The notes under the pieces are model-generated. The model was not told where the DNA came from. It made no database searches and saw nothing but the letters and a program-made list of their open reading frames with translations. A stretch of 29,111 bases of DNA from the NCBI GenBank assembly GCA_948579355.1, contig CAPAOV010000030.1:1-29111 (forward strand), read 5' to 3'. Made by a program: the position numbers and the translations under genes. This DNA comes from an uncultured Eubacterium sp. (GTDB taxonomy: Bacteria; Bacillota; Clostridia; Lachnospirales; Lachnospiraceae). How positions within the stretch are numbered: position 1 is the stretch's first letter; each line of letters starts with the position of its first letter. This document shows, piece after piece, positions 1-10,700 of the stretch.

Positions 1-877
1 TCGGAGTTTGCGTACGAAAAATGGGCGGTAAATCACCGCCTGAAGAGGTTGGAGTAGGTGTGGCAGTAGGTGTAGGCGTTACAAATGAACCACCTGTGGC
101 TGTTACCGTGTCTGCCTTGCTCCATGTATTAGATGATAGGTTTATGTGTATACATGGGCGAATAATATTACCTTTACCATTGATATATTCATTGGAATGT
201 TCTCTAAAAGCTCCACTTGCATCAACCCAATAAATATATTGAAGCCGCTCATTGTAAGGGCGGAGCCACCAGCATCCATTTTCTTTATACGAGAATGCTC
301 CGTTTGTATTGGCATATGCTGTATTTTTAGCTAATCTTGTCTCTGTGTCAAAGCTTGTATAATTAAAACCATAAGAGGCATTACAAGCATCCGTATTTGA
401 TAATATGCTAACTTTATCTAATACACTATCTGCCCTGTTATTGGTGGCTTTTGTTTCTGTAATTACACTCTTTTCTTTATCAGTAAACGCTATATTATAA
501 AACGAATCATTTAACCATGTTCGCAGGGTGCAGTTTTCCCATCTTATAAATTTCTTTTCTTCATTATATGGCTTTGTATCCAACCCTTTATCCGACAACA
601 GGAAAGCATCATTACCATCTACAGAGAGAACACGCCATTTAATCGGCTCTTTCTCATCATTCTGGTCTGCTTTCCCATCGCCGTTAGTGTCGTTCTGCCA
701 ATAGTTACCGAAATATATGCAATCCCATGTTACCGTATCATCCTGCGCTACTCTTGGATTTGATAATCCGTGTTCTGCTGCTTTTGATATTGGTTTTATA
801 TGGCCTGCATATGGTATTAATCCGAGCATAAGTGTTATGGTAACAACGGTTGCTATCCATTTGTTCCTTTTTATCAT
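1..877 (-). CDS. Secreted DUF6273-domain protein, 3' end beyond the window
   Basis: The frame is open from an ATG at 877 to the left edge (292 codons). A good ribosome site (GGGGAGGAATTGACATT before ATG) fixes the start. Residues 1-33 are a signal peptide: MIKRNK, then a hydrophobic stretch, then AGHIKPISKA. A DUF6273-type domain follows, with the motifs NDTNGDGKADQND, WRVLSVDGNDAFLLSD, RTWLNDSFYNIAF and CWWLRPYNE, and IIRPCIHINL near its end. After it comes a Thr-Pro linker (TPTPTATPTPT) that probably leads to a further surface domain. The gene is 97 bases downstream of the tail-tip gene on the same strand. A TATAAT-like box at 913-918 (minus) has no convincing -35. DUF6273 has no established biochemical role. 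Because of the signal peptide it is more likely a cell-surface or cargo protein than a virion part. It could also be an unrelated host gene next to the element. Confidence 0.8.
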   Translation of the reverse strand, partial: MIKRNKWIATVVTITLMLGLIPYAGHIKPISKAAEHGLSNPRVAQDDTVTWDCIYFGNYWQNDTNGDGKADQNDEKEPIKWRVLSVDGNDAFLLSDKGLDTKPYNEEKKFIRWENCTLRTWLNDSFYNIAFTDKEKSVITETKATNNRADSVLDKVSILSNTDACNASYGFNYTSFDTETRLAKNTAYANTNGAFSYKENGCWWLRPYNERLQYIYWVDASGAFREHSNEYINGKGNIIRPCIHINLSSNTWSKADTVTATGGSFVTPTPTATPTPTSSGGDLPPIFRTQTP

Positions 878-974
878 AATGTCAATTCCTCCCCATAAAA
901 ATTTATACTTATATTATATACCATATATTTCTGCAAAGCCATATAAAATTTCCAATAATTACTAATTTATTACA

Positions 975-3900
975 CTATTCACATGTTAAGTTATTCAGTT
1001 TTTCTTCGAGTTGCTTTATTTTGTTTTCCAACTGTTTTACCTTTAATGCCGTAAGGATGTTGATTTCATCATATCGTACAAAGTAATCACCATTCTCATC
1101 AATAACAAGACCGGCAAAATCCTGCGATGATATGCCTGTTTTATCCATTGATTCTTCTAGTTCCTGTGCAATCACGCCAAGATGATATCGGTCAGAAGTT
1201 CCGTCATTATATTTGAATTTTCGGAAATTAATATTGTCAAATAGAGACACATAATCATCCGCTGGTGAAACAATACTGTTTTTCTTATTCCGGTCAGAAG
1301 TGACAACAGTGCCGTTGTTTGTATAGGAAGTGCCAGTGGTATAAGAATCGCCACTAAGATAGAATGTGTATTGTTTCCAAAAGCTGTCAACAGGAGCTCC
1401 TACCTGTAACCGATTTTTAACTGCCATTGAATTGTGTACACGCAAATAAGCATTAGGGGCGGAAGAGTCTAAAGTTGTTGTACTAAGTTCCACATAGTCA
1501 TGCGTGCCAGAGTACATTCGAAAGCCACCATAAAAGTGAGGCGTATTATAAAATTTAGCAGACGAAAAAGAACCGAATGAAATTTCATTATTTTCAGTTT
1601 TAGCAGCAAACAGATAATCTGTTCCATGTCCATCAACACATATATATATTCCATCTCTAGACACATCTGCATAAGTGTTATCGCTAAATTCCCCATCATG
1701 GTAAGAACCAAACACAGCCTTACCTTCCATAATTCTCATTGCGGGAGAGTTATCAATATCAGAACTATATTGATAAATAGAAGAGTTGTTCATTGTTTCC
1801 AGTTTAGTTTCAGATATATTCCAACCACCAATATTTCCTTCGTTCGTTTTGACCGTTCCACTAAAATATCCGTTACCTTTTGTGTCAACACCCATAATCA
1901 CATCTTCGAGACCACCTGTTTTATCTCTTATACAGAATAAATATCCATCTTTCGTTTCATCATCATTTGATAAACGATTTGGGTCTATTTCCACTGAATA
2001 TTTATTATTAGTAATGCACAGATACTCCCCACCGATTTTAGGTGAGATAACATAATCATCACCAATTTCAGTGAAAAGGCTATTATTTATCTTCGTCCTA
2101 AACTCTTCAATTTCAGCTTTATAATCCTTAAGACTATTTTCAACTTGCTTTGCCTTTGTATCATCCGTATATTTACTTGCCTTTTCCCAGTCTGCTTCTT
2201 CGTACTGTTCATCAGCTCCTTTCGGTATTATACACATAAGGATATCGCCGCCATCTCCCTGCGTCCACAAATCGCCCTCATCATACGGCGGAACAGGTTC
2301 TGTTACAAACACCCTCCGTTTTCCATCGGCCGTATCTTGTGCTTTTGCTGCGTCAGCAAGTGCCTTTGTTACATCCGTATCTTTTATGAGAATCCACTTG
2401 TGTTTGTTATCTGCACTGTCATAAACATAACGGTAAGCGTGGGCGTTGTCTTCATCCGTACAGTAAAATAAATCTCCTTCGTGAGCAATCTTTTTCTCAT
2501 CGGTTGTCCAATTGATGGCAGGCTCATTCTCCGCAGACGGTGTATGGGTATCAAACCATGTCGTGATATTGCCGTCTATCTGCCCTTTCAGTTTTTCTAT
2601 ATCCTGATTGTAGACGGTTTGTTCAACAAAAGTTTCCAATGTATCATCCAAGCCGTCTACGTCGGAGGAGGAAAGTTTCTTCGTCCACCTAATCGCACCG
2701 CCATCAAGTGTGATTCCATTCTCATCAATAACAACCTTTGGCTCTTCTTTTCCATCTTCTCCCTGCCCGCCATAGATTTTTAATTGGTTTCCGGCAAAAA
2801 GGCTGCCTATTATATTATCTGCCCAAACTCCGTATCCCTCGGTTCCATCGGGCAGCCTGCCAAGTCCGATTGCCAGCGAGGCATTTTTCCAGTTATCCTT
2901 TGTCATAACAATATTGCGGTTAATCATCTTCATCTGATAGTCGCTGTAGTTGTCTGTTTCCGGAAGATAGTGACGGAATAACAGGCCGTGTCTATCCATG
3001 GTAATATCCTGATTTTCCCCTGCGTTAATAGCGGCGAGAGAGGAGTCATAACCGTTTTTTAGTATATTGTCAATTCTTTTTCCGGCGGCCTCTCCCTGTT
3101 CCGCCTGTGAGGCGACATAATCATAAGAGGAGGCGATGGATTTTGCCGTTTCCAGAGTTTCCCTGATATCGCTTACAAGAGCCGAAGTATTTCTTTCCAC
3201 ATTGGAATAAGTAACACTCGTTTTGTCAAAGTTTGTAAAATCAAACTGAATACTCATAAGCCGCAGTTTATATCTGTCGTCGTCCGTTTCATCGCCGTGA
3301 TAATTTACGTTGTCAAGTCTTGCCCGCAGCCAGTTGCCGAGCCGGAAACAATCATATTCATCATAAATTTTTTCTCGTATAGACCCATCCGAATGGTTTC
3401 TATATTTCATTGCAACTATGGAATATAAATTCGAGGAGATAGAAAATTGCTGATGACACGCTTTAGCAAGCTCCTGTTTTGCCTTTGTCAAAAGTTCTTT
3501 TGCCCTCGCTATCAAATCGGCATTCGTAAGACATCCGTCCGAAGTGTAATTGGGGTTGTCATAAGTATCTTCACGGATATAGAGCAGCAGTTCCCGGTAC
3601 AGTTCATCGCCCAGATATCGCTCAAGAGAAAAATATTTGGAAATTTTTTCACGTTCCGCATGGACAGACTCAATGCTGTTTACTTCGCGCCTGAAATTAA
3701 TATTCCGGTAAGTCTTTGCCGAGCACCATACATACATCCCCCGATAGTTGATATCTTCTGTTACCGGATGATAAAATACGGAATCACCTTTAGCATCAAA
3801 ACATTTGAACACGGTACACGATGCACCGTATAAAGGGATGATATTGATGAGTAATTCATAGCTCTCACCGGACAACGATAAAAGTTTTCCGGTATCAAGG

Positions 3901-6566
3901 CGCAGTATTCCGTAAGATGGTATTGTGTATGACTTGATTAATTTCCCACCGGAATGATATCTTAGTTCCACCGTCACTGGGCTTTCCTGATTTTCAATTA
4001 AATAGAAATAATTAGGCTCGTTTGTTGTAATAAAGTAGCCGCCGCTTCTTCCGAAGGATAAGAACGGCTCGACAGAATTACTGCGGGGAGAAGACAAGAT
4101 ATACCCATATGGTTTACTGTCATCTTTCAGAGAGATATCATAAGAGAGAGCGGAAGGCGAGAGATAGCTGCCATACACACTTTCTCCAATAACATCAAGA
4201 TAATAGTTATTTCCATATTTTCGTGTACCGCGCTTGTCAATAAAATCAACAATCTGTCCGGCAATTTTTCCATATGTCATGAAGTCATGTGGGTTGGATG
4301 TAGAACAACTTTTACAATAAGGATAAGTACCCGCTATGTTACCGCCGCTGTCGTCCCGTTTTGCCAGAGCAACATTGGAACTTCCGCAGGCGCGGCAGGC
4401 GATTGGCTTATCTCCGATATAATGACGGCTTGTATTATCTGCCATATCTTTTAGAACAGCAATAAAGTCATCATCGGCGCTATGTTCCAGCCCGAGAGCT
4501 TCTAAATCATAAGAATAATCGTGTTTTATGTAACTCTTGGCATTTATATCATCCGTTTCCGGATAGATGCCGTAAAATTCATACAGAGCATTTAACTGAT
4601 TGCGTATGACAACCATCTGCTGCTCAATATCCGCCTGTATTTCAGCATAGGCATTATACATTTCATTTACTATGGCAGCTTCTTTTTCTGTGCTTTTGTC
4701 ACGAATCTGTGTCAATGCATTGAGGCACTCCTCATAGGCGTCATGAAAACTCAGCAGTCGTTCATAAGAATATTGTGACCAGTCTTTTTCTTCCCGATTT
4801 GTATACTCCACGTTTTTATAAGAGGCCAGTTTGCTCTCGCAGAATTGCTCGATATATTTTTTGAATGTCAAGTTGTCTGTATCGCCAAAACCGAGACTGA
4901 CATGGAATTGATTATAATTTTCAATCAGGTTGCTATTAGAATCAAATGAACTGATTGCCCCATATTCAACATAAGTTCCGGAATAGACCGTACCGTCCGG
5001 AGCAGTGTAAGATTCACCGTCTTTTAAAATATGGATATCCGCATAATTATTGTATCGGTCATCCGTTTCATATACGGTAATGACACCGTTCCAGTTTATA
5101 TAAGATTGGCCATCTGCTTTTTTTGTCGCTATCTCATCACCGTTTGTAACTTTTACGGAGTATCCTTTATCCAGATACAGAGTAAACAGATTTCGAATAG
5201 CATTGGCAGCCGAAGTATAGGCATGGTTTACATATCCTGTCTCGCCCTTTCTCTCATAGGAGGAAACATAGAACTTACAGTCATAATCACGCTGAATCGA
5301 ATGAAGAAGATAAGAAATCTCATCCTGAATTCCTTTCACGGCCTCTTCCAGAAGCGGCATTTTTCCCGACTGCAGATATTGTATCATGTCAATGACATTA
5401 TATTCCGTTTCGACAATATCTGAAAAAAGTTCTTCATTTTCAGCGTACTCTTTGTCGTATTGGTTAAGATTTTCCCTTAATTCGTCCGACATCTGTGCCT
5501 TATCCGCTTCCGAAAACATAAATATGCGATTGGAAGAAGACATGGAAAGGGTGCGTACGGCAGATGTAATAAGTTCATCACCACCGGAAATTTTAAAACA
5601 GTTTTTTACCTTATTTTCCGGCTCCACTGTTATTTCATCTGTTAAATTCTCTGTTGTAATCAGCACATCGGTATCATCACCATAATCATAAATGTAATCA
5701 GAACTTCCACAATTATTGCAAATCCCATTTGTAACAGAGCGGTATTTACCGACAGAAAGAGTTTTCGAGTGAGCTTTATTGTCTAACAAATTTTTATAGC
5801 AATTAGTACAATAGCAAGTTTCATAAGCGTTGATTTCTCTCACTGTTTCATTATTCTCGTCCAAAGTGGTACGATAGATAAAAATACAGCCGACCTCCTG
5901 GGCGATTTCCTGCAGGCAGCTATGGATATCTGTATTAAAACTAAACTGACGCTGTACAAAATGAAGAGTTTCATCTACATGTCCGATTTTATAATGAGGT
6001 GCATATGAGAGAATGCGGTGCAGCAGGGAACTCTCTTTCCATATTTTTTTCTTTTCCGTGTCGGTCAAATCAGGATAATCTTTCCAGTAATCTTTATCCC
6101 GCAATAGCTTCTCGTCATCTAAAGGACGGTAGAAGACAGTCGGGAAATCTTTTAGGTAATCATCTCTTTGTGTGTCATCTTCTGTATTAATCTCAACGGT
6201 GGCGTTAATATCCGACAGTTCACAGTTTGCAAGGGAGATGCCGGTTGCGGTCTTTAGTACGCCCTCTTTGCTGTCAATTTCCGATACGGTCATTTGAAAA
6301 CAGCCGAATCCGCGGACATAGACGACACTGTTTGTAATAAGGGAATGATATAGTTCCTGTTTCTCACCATTATAATATTTGTGAAAAGAAAAACTGATTT
6401 CATCCGCATCTACAACGTTGACGAGAACTCTGAAATCTGTCACAGGATAAAGTATTCCCTGCTTATGTAATTTTTTGTCTAATAAAAAAACATCGGGAGT
6501 TTCTATCTCGCCGGTGTCCTCATTTAAAGTATAAGAATATCTGTTAAACGGATTATTATGCTTCAC
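975..6566 (-). CDS. Tail-tip/spike protein with C-terminal peptidase S74 self-cleaving chaperone
   Basis: This 1863-aa protein is the probable receptor-binding tail tip. The N-terminal ~300 residues resemble the hub (Tal-like) domain of siphophage tail proteins, and the gene follows the Dit-like gene. It carries two Cys4 zinc-ribbon-like motifs: CTNC at 253-256 with CNNC at 283-286, and CRAC with CKSC at roughly 720-760. A long middle part has coiled-coil stretches. A beta-rich spike-like region starts near GNIGGWNIS. The last 107 residues are an intramolecular chaperone (peptidase S74) with the motif SDRNKK; by family rule Ser1757 and Lys1762 form the dyad and the chain cuts itself just before Ser1757. 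The domain ends in a coiled coil (LKVKQLENKIKQLEEKLNN). The start is a GTG three bases after the upstream TAA with no well-placed ribosome site, so translation is probably coupled. Exact host target is not predictable. Confidence 0.85.
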   Translation of the reverse strand: MKHNNPFNRYSYTLNEDTGEIETPDVFLLDKKLHKQGILYPVTDFRVLVNVVDADEISFSFHKYYNGEKQELYHSLITNSVVYVRGFGCFQMTVSEIDSKEGVLKTATGISLANCELSDINATVEINTEDDTQRDDYLKDFPTVFYRPLDDEKLLRDKDYWKDYPDLTDTEKKKIWKESSLLHRILSYAPHYKIGHVDETLHFVQRQFSFNTDIHSCLQEIAQEVGCIFIYRTTLDENNETVREINAYETCYCTNCYKNLLDNKAHSKTLSVGKYRSVTNGICNNCGSSDYIYDYGDDTDVLITTENLTDEITVEPENKVKNCFKISGGDELITSAVRTLSMSSSNRIFMFSEADKAQMSDELRENLNQYDKEYAENEELFSDIVETEYNVIDMIQYLQSGKMPLLEEAVKGIQDEISYLLHSIQRDYDCKFYVSSYERKGETGYVNHAYTSAANAIRNLFTLYLDKGYSVKVTNGDEIATKKADGQSYINWNGVITVYETDDRYNNYADIHILKDGESYTAPDGTVYSGTYVEYGAISSFDSNSNLIENYNQFHVSLGFGDTDNLTFKKYIEQFCESKLASYKNVEYTNREEKDWSQYSYERLLSFHDAYEECLNALTQIRDKSTEKEAAIVNEMYNAYAEIQADIEQQMVVIRNQLNALYEFYGIYPETDDINAKSYIKHDYSYDLEALGLEHSADDDFIAVLKDMADNTSRHYIGDKPIACRACGSSNVALAKRDDSGGNIAGTYPYCKSCSTSNPHDFMTYGKIAGQIVDFIDKRGTRKYGNNYYLDVIGESVYGSYLSPSALSYDISLKDDSKPYGYILSSPRSNSVEPFLSFGRSGGYFITTNEPNYFYLIENQESPVTVELRYHSGGKLIKSYTIPSYGILRLDTGKLLSLSGESYELLINIIPLYGASCTVFKCFDAKGDSVFYHPVTEDINYRGMYVWCSAKTYRNINFRREVNSIESVHAEREKISKYFSLERYLGDELYRELLLYIREDTYDNPNYTSDGCLTNADLIARAKELLTKAKQELAKACHQQFSISSNLYSIVAMKYRNHSDGSIREKIYDEYDCFRLGNWLRARLDNVNYHGDETDDDRYKLRLMSIQFDFTNFDKTSVTYSNVERNTSALVSDIRETLETAKSIASSYDYVASQAEQGEAAGKRIDNILKNGYDSSLAAINAGENQDITMDRHGLLFRHYLPETDNYSDYQMKMINRNIVMTKDNWKNASLAIGLGRLPDGTEGYGVWADNIIGSLFAGNQLKIYGGQGEDGKEEPKVVIDENGITLDGGAIRWTKKLSSSDVDGLDDTLETFVEQTVYNQDIEKLKGQIDGNITTWFDTHTPSAENEPAINWTTDEKKIAHEGDLFYCTDEDNAHAYRYVYDSADNKHKWILIKDTDVTKALADAAKAQDTADGKRRVFVTEPVPPYDEGDLWTQGDGGDILMCIIPKGADEQYEEADWEKASKYTDDTKAKQVENSLKDYKAEIEEFRTKINNSLFTEIGDDYVISPKIGGEYLCITNNKYSVEIDPNRLSNDDETKDGYLFCIRDKTGGLEDVIMGVDTKGNGYFSGTVKTNEGNIGGWNISETKLETMNNSSIYQYSSDIDNSPAMRIMEGKAVFGSYHDGEFSDNTYADVSRDGIYICVDGHGTDYLFAAKTENNEISFGSFSSAKFYNTPHFYGGFRMYSGTHDYVELSTTTLDSSAPNAYLRVHNSMAVKNRLQVGAPVDSFWKQYTFYLSGDSYTTGTSYTNNGTVVTSDRNKKNSIVSPADDYVSLFDNINFRKFKYNDGTSDRYHLGVIAQELEESMDKTGISSQDFAGLVIDENGDYFVRYDEINILTALKVKQLENKIKQLEEKLNNLTCE

Positions 6567-6569
6567 TTT

Positions 6570-7385
6570 TTACATCACTGCCTTTCTTGGCTCGCGCCAT
6601 TTTAATCTTGCGGTGCAATTCTCTAATTCAAATATGTTCTGATTCGAGAGATTTGTATTTTGAATCCTCGGGAACACCCAGTTAAAATCATCCGCCAGAT
6701 GTTCATGCGGCATACTGCTCTCAATGCGAAATGGTTTTTTCAGGGTGATTATTTCGCCAGCGCTGCAGTTTTTAATGATGGTAGAATCGGATGTGCTGTC
6801 ATTGTAAATTTCTACCTTTCCATCGGAAAGCGCAGTCAGCTCTACCGTAGGAACGACAGCGCCGATTTCGTCCGCGGCGTCAAATATTTGCACCACGCCT
6901 GTCTCTATGCCGTTTTGCTTCTCGCTAAACAGCTCGGCTACCCGTTCTTCCGACCATCCCCAAGGGGCGTCACACAGTACTTCCAGACGATAACCGACAA
7001 TCCGGCTTCCACTTATTTGTTCGGTTACTTTTATCTGAGAGAAGAAATAAATATCTTCCATTCCGTCGGCGTCAAACGAAAGATAGTGGAATTCTTTTCT
7101 TTCCAGCCATCGTCTGATATCTACTTGTTCTTCCGGAGAAAAAGCAAAATCAGCATTTGCGTGGATTGTCTCATGCGGGTTTTTACATATTTCAAAAGAA
7201 AAAGACAGCGGTTCGTTGTAAACGGCATTAATTTTTAACCATTGATTAGAATTGGGAGCTTTTACTGTTGTAATCTCCGCCTTTCCTCCATTTATATTCT
7301 CCCCACCGCCGCCGTTAAAGGAACAAATCATAACGCCATGCTCCAGCGATGAATCATCTGCATAAGTAAAATTGGTACAATACAT
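6570..7385 (-). CDS. Distal tail (Dit-like) protein
   Basis: This 271-aa protein lies between the tape-measure module and the tail-tip gene, the standard place for the Dit hub of siphophage tails. The sequence fits the family. It has an N-terminal segment ending in an ITTVKAPNSNQWLKI strand and a body with KNPHETIHANADFAFSPEEQVDIRRWL and FHYLSFDADG. The conserved mid-region is IVGYRLEVLCDAPWGWSEE, as in phage tail components where the N-terminal half ends in AP(W/Y). The C-terminal half looks like a galectin-like or carbohydrate-binding fold region, but this is less sure. It would form the ring joining the tail tube to the tip protein. It starts at ATG with AAAGGGG about ten bases upstream, and ends three bases before the GTG of the tail-tip gene, so the two are co-translated. 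Confidence 0.75.
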   Translation of the reverse strand: MYCTNFTYADDSSLEHGVMICSFNGGGGENINGGKAEITTVKAPNSNQWLKINAVYNEPLSFSFEICKNPHETIHANADFAFSPEEQVDIRRWLERKEFHYLSFDADGMEDIYFFSQIKVTEQISGSRIVGYRLEVLCDAPWGWSEERVAELFSEKQNGIETGVVQIFDAADEIGAVVPTVELTALSDGKVEIYNDSTSDSTIIKNCSAGEIITLKKPFRIESSMPHEHLADDFNWVFPRIQNTNLSNQNIFELENCTARLKWREPRKAVM

Positions 7386-7424
7386 AACAGCTCAGCCCCT
7401 TTCCGTTTATACTTATTTTTATTA

Positions 7425-7667
7425 TTATGAGTGTGTGATACTGTCTAATTGTGATTTACAATCGGCAATTAATTGTTCATATTTGCAATTTAAGTTGTTG
7501 TAATGCTTAACTTGTTGTTTGACCTGTTGGATGAGTTGTGCATACTTCTCTTTAAAATCATGTATGGCATGTAATTCTCTCTGTGTCCTATTCAAATCTT
7601 TCCTGAGTTTTTCATTTTCTTTTTTGTAGAAAGCAACGGTTTCTTTGTCTTTGTTTAAAAATAGCAT
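7425..7667 (-). CDS. Small coiled-coil protein of the tail module
   Basis: This 80-aa, highly charged protein is predicted to be almost wholly helical and coiled-coil: KKENEKLRKDLNRTQRELHAI, then FKEKYAQLIQQVKQQVKHY. It has no membrane segment. The ribosome site GGAGGAGGAAACAA before ATG is excellent, so the gene is probably real despite its size. It sits between the tape-measure gene and the Dit-like gene and is separated from the tape measure by a strong hairpin (7691-7732). I do not recognise a family. By position it could be a minor tip or tape-measure-associated protein, but this is only inference. Confidence 0.65.
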   Translation of the reverse strand: MLFLNKDKETVAFYKKENEKLRKDLNRTQRELHAIHDFKEKYAQLIQQVKQQVKHYNNLNCKYEQLIADCKSQLDSITHS

Positions 7668-7690
7668 TTGTTTCCTCCTCCAATAGAAAG

Positions 7691-7732
7691 GCAGCAGCCA
7701 TCGTCCGGCTAACGCAATCGGATAGCTGCTGC
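7691..7732 (-). terminator. Intercistronic hairpin between tape measure and downstream tail genes
   Basis: GCAGCAGC and GCTGCTGC form a perfect 8-bp GC-rich stem, extended inside by ATC/GAT and CG pairs. The following bases on the minus strand (CTTTCTATTG) are only partly U-rich, so this is a weak terminator, an attenuator or an mRNA-stabilising hairpin rather than a strong stop. Confidence 0.5.
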
Positions 7733-7750
7733 AAAAATTGTTAGCGTGAT

Positions 7751-10700
7751 TTATCGGATACGTCTTACCGCCAGTTTGCCGTTCCCATGTTCCTGTCCAA
7801 GACCAACTTCCAGTATCGCCCTTTGTATTTTGGAGTTCGATTGGATTTCCGATAATAATGTGCGGCTGTCTTGTACGTTTGGTAAATCAAATGTAAATTG
7901 CACATTCTCAATGGATGTTGTATTCATCGGCCGGTTCGGTGTGATATCAGGAGTTTTTGATAAGTGCAGCAGTGGGTTTGTAAATTCATTTAGTTTTGGC
8001 GCCGTGCGGATAAGCTCTTTGATAGGTGGGACATCTTCCGGCTGGACAAATCCTTCTCCGTTTCTTGCCCATACGAGCCCGTCTTCTCCAGACGGTTTAT
8101 AATCAACGATACCACCCGAGGCAAAGGAAGCTGCCTGAAAAATTCCCTTGAGATTGGAAGATATTTTGTTTTTAGTTTTTTGGTACGGGTTTACTCTATC
8201 TGTAAGCTCTCCACGTAAAGCCTTGTCAGTAGCGCGGGAAATAATATCCACGTTGTTCCTTTTTGCTGCTTCTGCTTTCTTTGTTGCTGCTTCTGCTGCG
8301 GCTCTGGCCTCTTTTTCCGCCCGTGCTTCTTTTGCGGCCCTGTCATCATCGTTTGCCGATTGGGATATTTGTTCAGCCTTTATTTTATCGTAAATCACTT
8401 CTTCAATTTTATTATCATTTATTCCCTTAAATGCGTTCACAATATCAATTAAATCCTGCGATGTCACGTAACCGTACTTCTCAGCAGACTGAATAAACAG
8501 GTCTCCCAAACCACCCTCATTGTTTTTGATGTAGTCGTACATATCTAACAGAATTTTATCCGTGTCATTCATAAGATTGGTAATTAAGTCTTCATATTCT
8601 GTCATTAAATTATCTAACATACTCTGCTGGTCGGATATGTAGCGACTGTATTCCGTATCCTGCAAATCTTTTTGGGCAGTATCCAGAGATACCTGAAGCT
8701 TTGCCAGCCGTGCGCGCCCTTCTTCCGAATCGTCCCCCTGCAGGGAGTGGATTTGTTTCTGTATATTGGCGACAGCCTGCGTCTTTTCTGCAATGCTTCG
8801 CTCGTAATCGTATAAATCCTTTTCAATGGAAAGAGCATTTTTTTTGGCATTAATAATATCATTAAGGTAATTTTTTTGCGCCTCATATTTTTGTTTTCCC
8901 AACTCAATGAGTCTCTTTTCACCCTCAATCTGCATGTTGATGAAAGACTGAACGCTGTTCCGGAGATTTTTTATTTTCTCTTCCACAGCTTTTTTGTTTA
9001 TGCTTCCGTCATCATTAAAATAGCCGGAAAAGCCTGCAAGTTCCCATTGTTCACGGGAAGCATTTCCTGAATACAATTGTTCTATCATTTTGAGACTTTG
9101 GGAAAAATTCTTTGCGGCCTCCCTGCCAACAGTTATTTTCAGGTCTTCGGATAAAATATGCAGATTGCCGGTATCGGTAAAACTGCCGGTATCGGAATCC
9201 AGTTCGTTTTCATACTTTAATCCCGAAACAAAATCGAGTTCACTGGCATAGGATTTTAAGTTTTCATCTATTTTATTATCAATAGAATCTTTTAAACTGC
9301 GGATAGAGGAGGAGTTTTCATTGATTGCTTTCCTGCTTTCAACAATATCTTTGTCGCATTCCGCAATATCCGCTTGCAGATTATACCATTCCTGAGTACC
9401 CTCCTCAAATGCAGACAATTTTGATATTAATTGCGCGCGCTCCTGTTCGCTTTCGGCAATCTTACTTTGTTCAATCCTGTTTTGCTGCTGATACCATGAA
9501 GCATCGACAACAAGACCGCGGGTTTCGGCAAGTTCTACCTGATTTTTATAATACTGTCCGCCATATGTCTTGCGGGAACTATTATTATTTATGCTGCCTG
9601 TGTCTAAGATATTTCTCCTTGAATCATAGAGAGCTTTTATGTTATCCACCCGCTGTTGTTGAAATTCAAGTTCTTTCTGCTTTTTCTCCTCTTTCAATTT
9701 GGAAATAAGAAGCTTATCACCTTGTGCCTCGGCGATTTTGATTTGATAATTGTAAGATTTCTTTGTTGCGTTTGCTTCATCATTAATTGCCTTATTTTTA
9801 TTGCTTAATTTGGCAGTTTGCTGTTTTACATTAGCGAGAGCAGCCTCTTTATCCTGTTCCTCCTGTAAGCCGGTGAACTTTTCAATCTCTTTTTCCCTCT
9901 TTTGTTTTTTTGCCTCTGCGAGAGACTGTTCCGCTGATTTCGATTTGTCATACCAGTTCTGGTAGGCTTGTATCTTTTTTGCCGTACCTTCATCGTAATC
10001 TTCTATTTGTATCTTACCGTTGCGAATTAGTTTTTTAATATTCTTATCTTTTTTCTTGTCTTTGAAAATTTTAACGCTGTCCGCTTTCTTATCGTACTTT
10101 TTAATAGCAGAACTGTAGGTGTTAATCAGCTTTGTCGTCTCTTTAATCTGCTTGTTCAGATTTGAATTCTTCTTTTTTACAGAAAAGAGATTTTCCTTTT
10201 TGGCGTTGAGCAGGTTGATAGAGGATGTAAGTCGGTTTACTCTGCGCTCAATCCAGTCGAATTGCTGTTTGGTATTTTTATATTTGTTTTTATCACCCTT
10301 GTCATCATCTTTAGGAAAAAGTGAAATTTTTGCTGCTTTTTTGATTAATTTTAGAAGTTTCTTTCTATCAGCGCTTACTTTTTTTGATGCCTTGCCAATT
10401 TGTTCGCTTTTTTCGTTTGCGGCAGCATCAGGAGCATGTTGTAAATCTACGGCGCCATCCGCTGAAAATTCTTCCAAATCCTTTTTGTACAAATTCTCCA
10501 ATTTTTTTTGGGATTTTAACAAATTTTGCAACGCCACAATGACATCAGAAGTGGTGCCACATTGCTTTGCGAGAGATATCAGACCACGGATACTTTTTGA
10601 AGTGTCAAGAGCATTGTTATTTGAAATTTTCTTTTTTAACACATAGTTTGTCAAAACGGAATTATTAATTCCATATTGTTTGGCTTCATCTTGTAATGCC

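Noticed and set aside
1..877. Diversity-generating retroelement target (C-type-lectin-like variable protein)
   Set aside because: No reverse transcriptase and no template repeat of the WWLRP region are present in the window; ordinary DUF6273 proteins have the same pattern.
3447..3833. Long plus-strand frames antisense to the tail-tip and tape-measure genes
   Set aside because: They are shadows of the minus-strand genes, with low-complexity antisense composition and no ribosome sites or family likeness.
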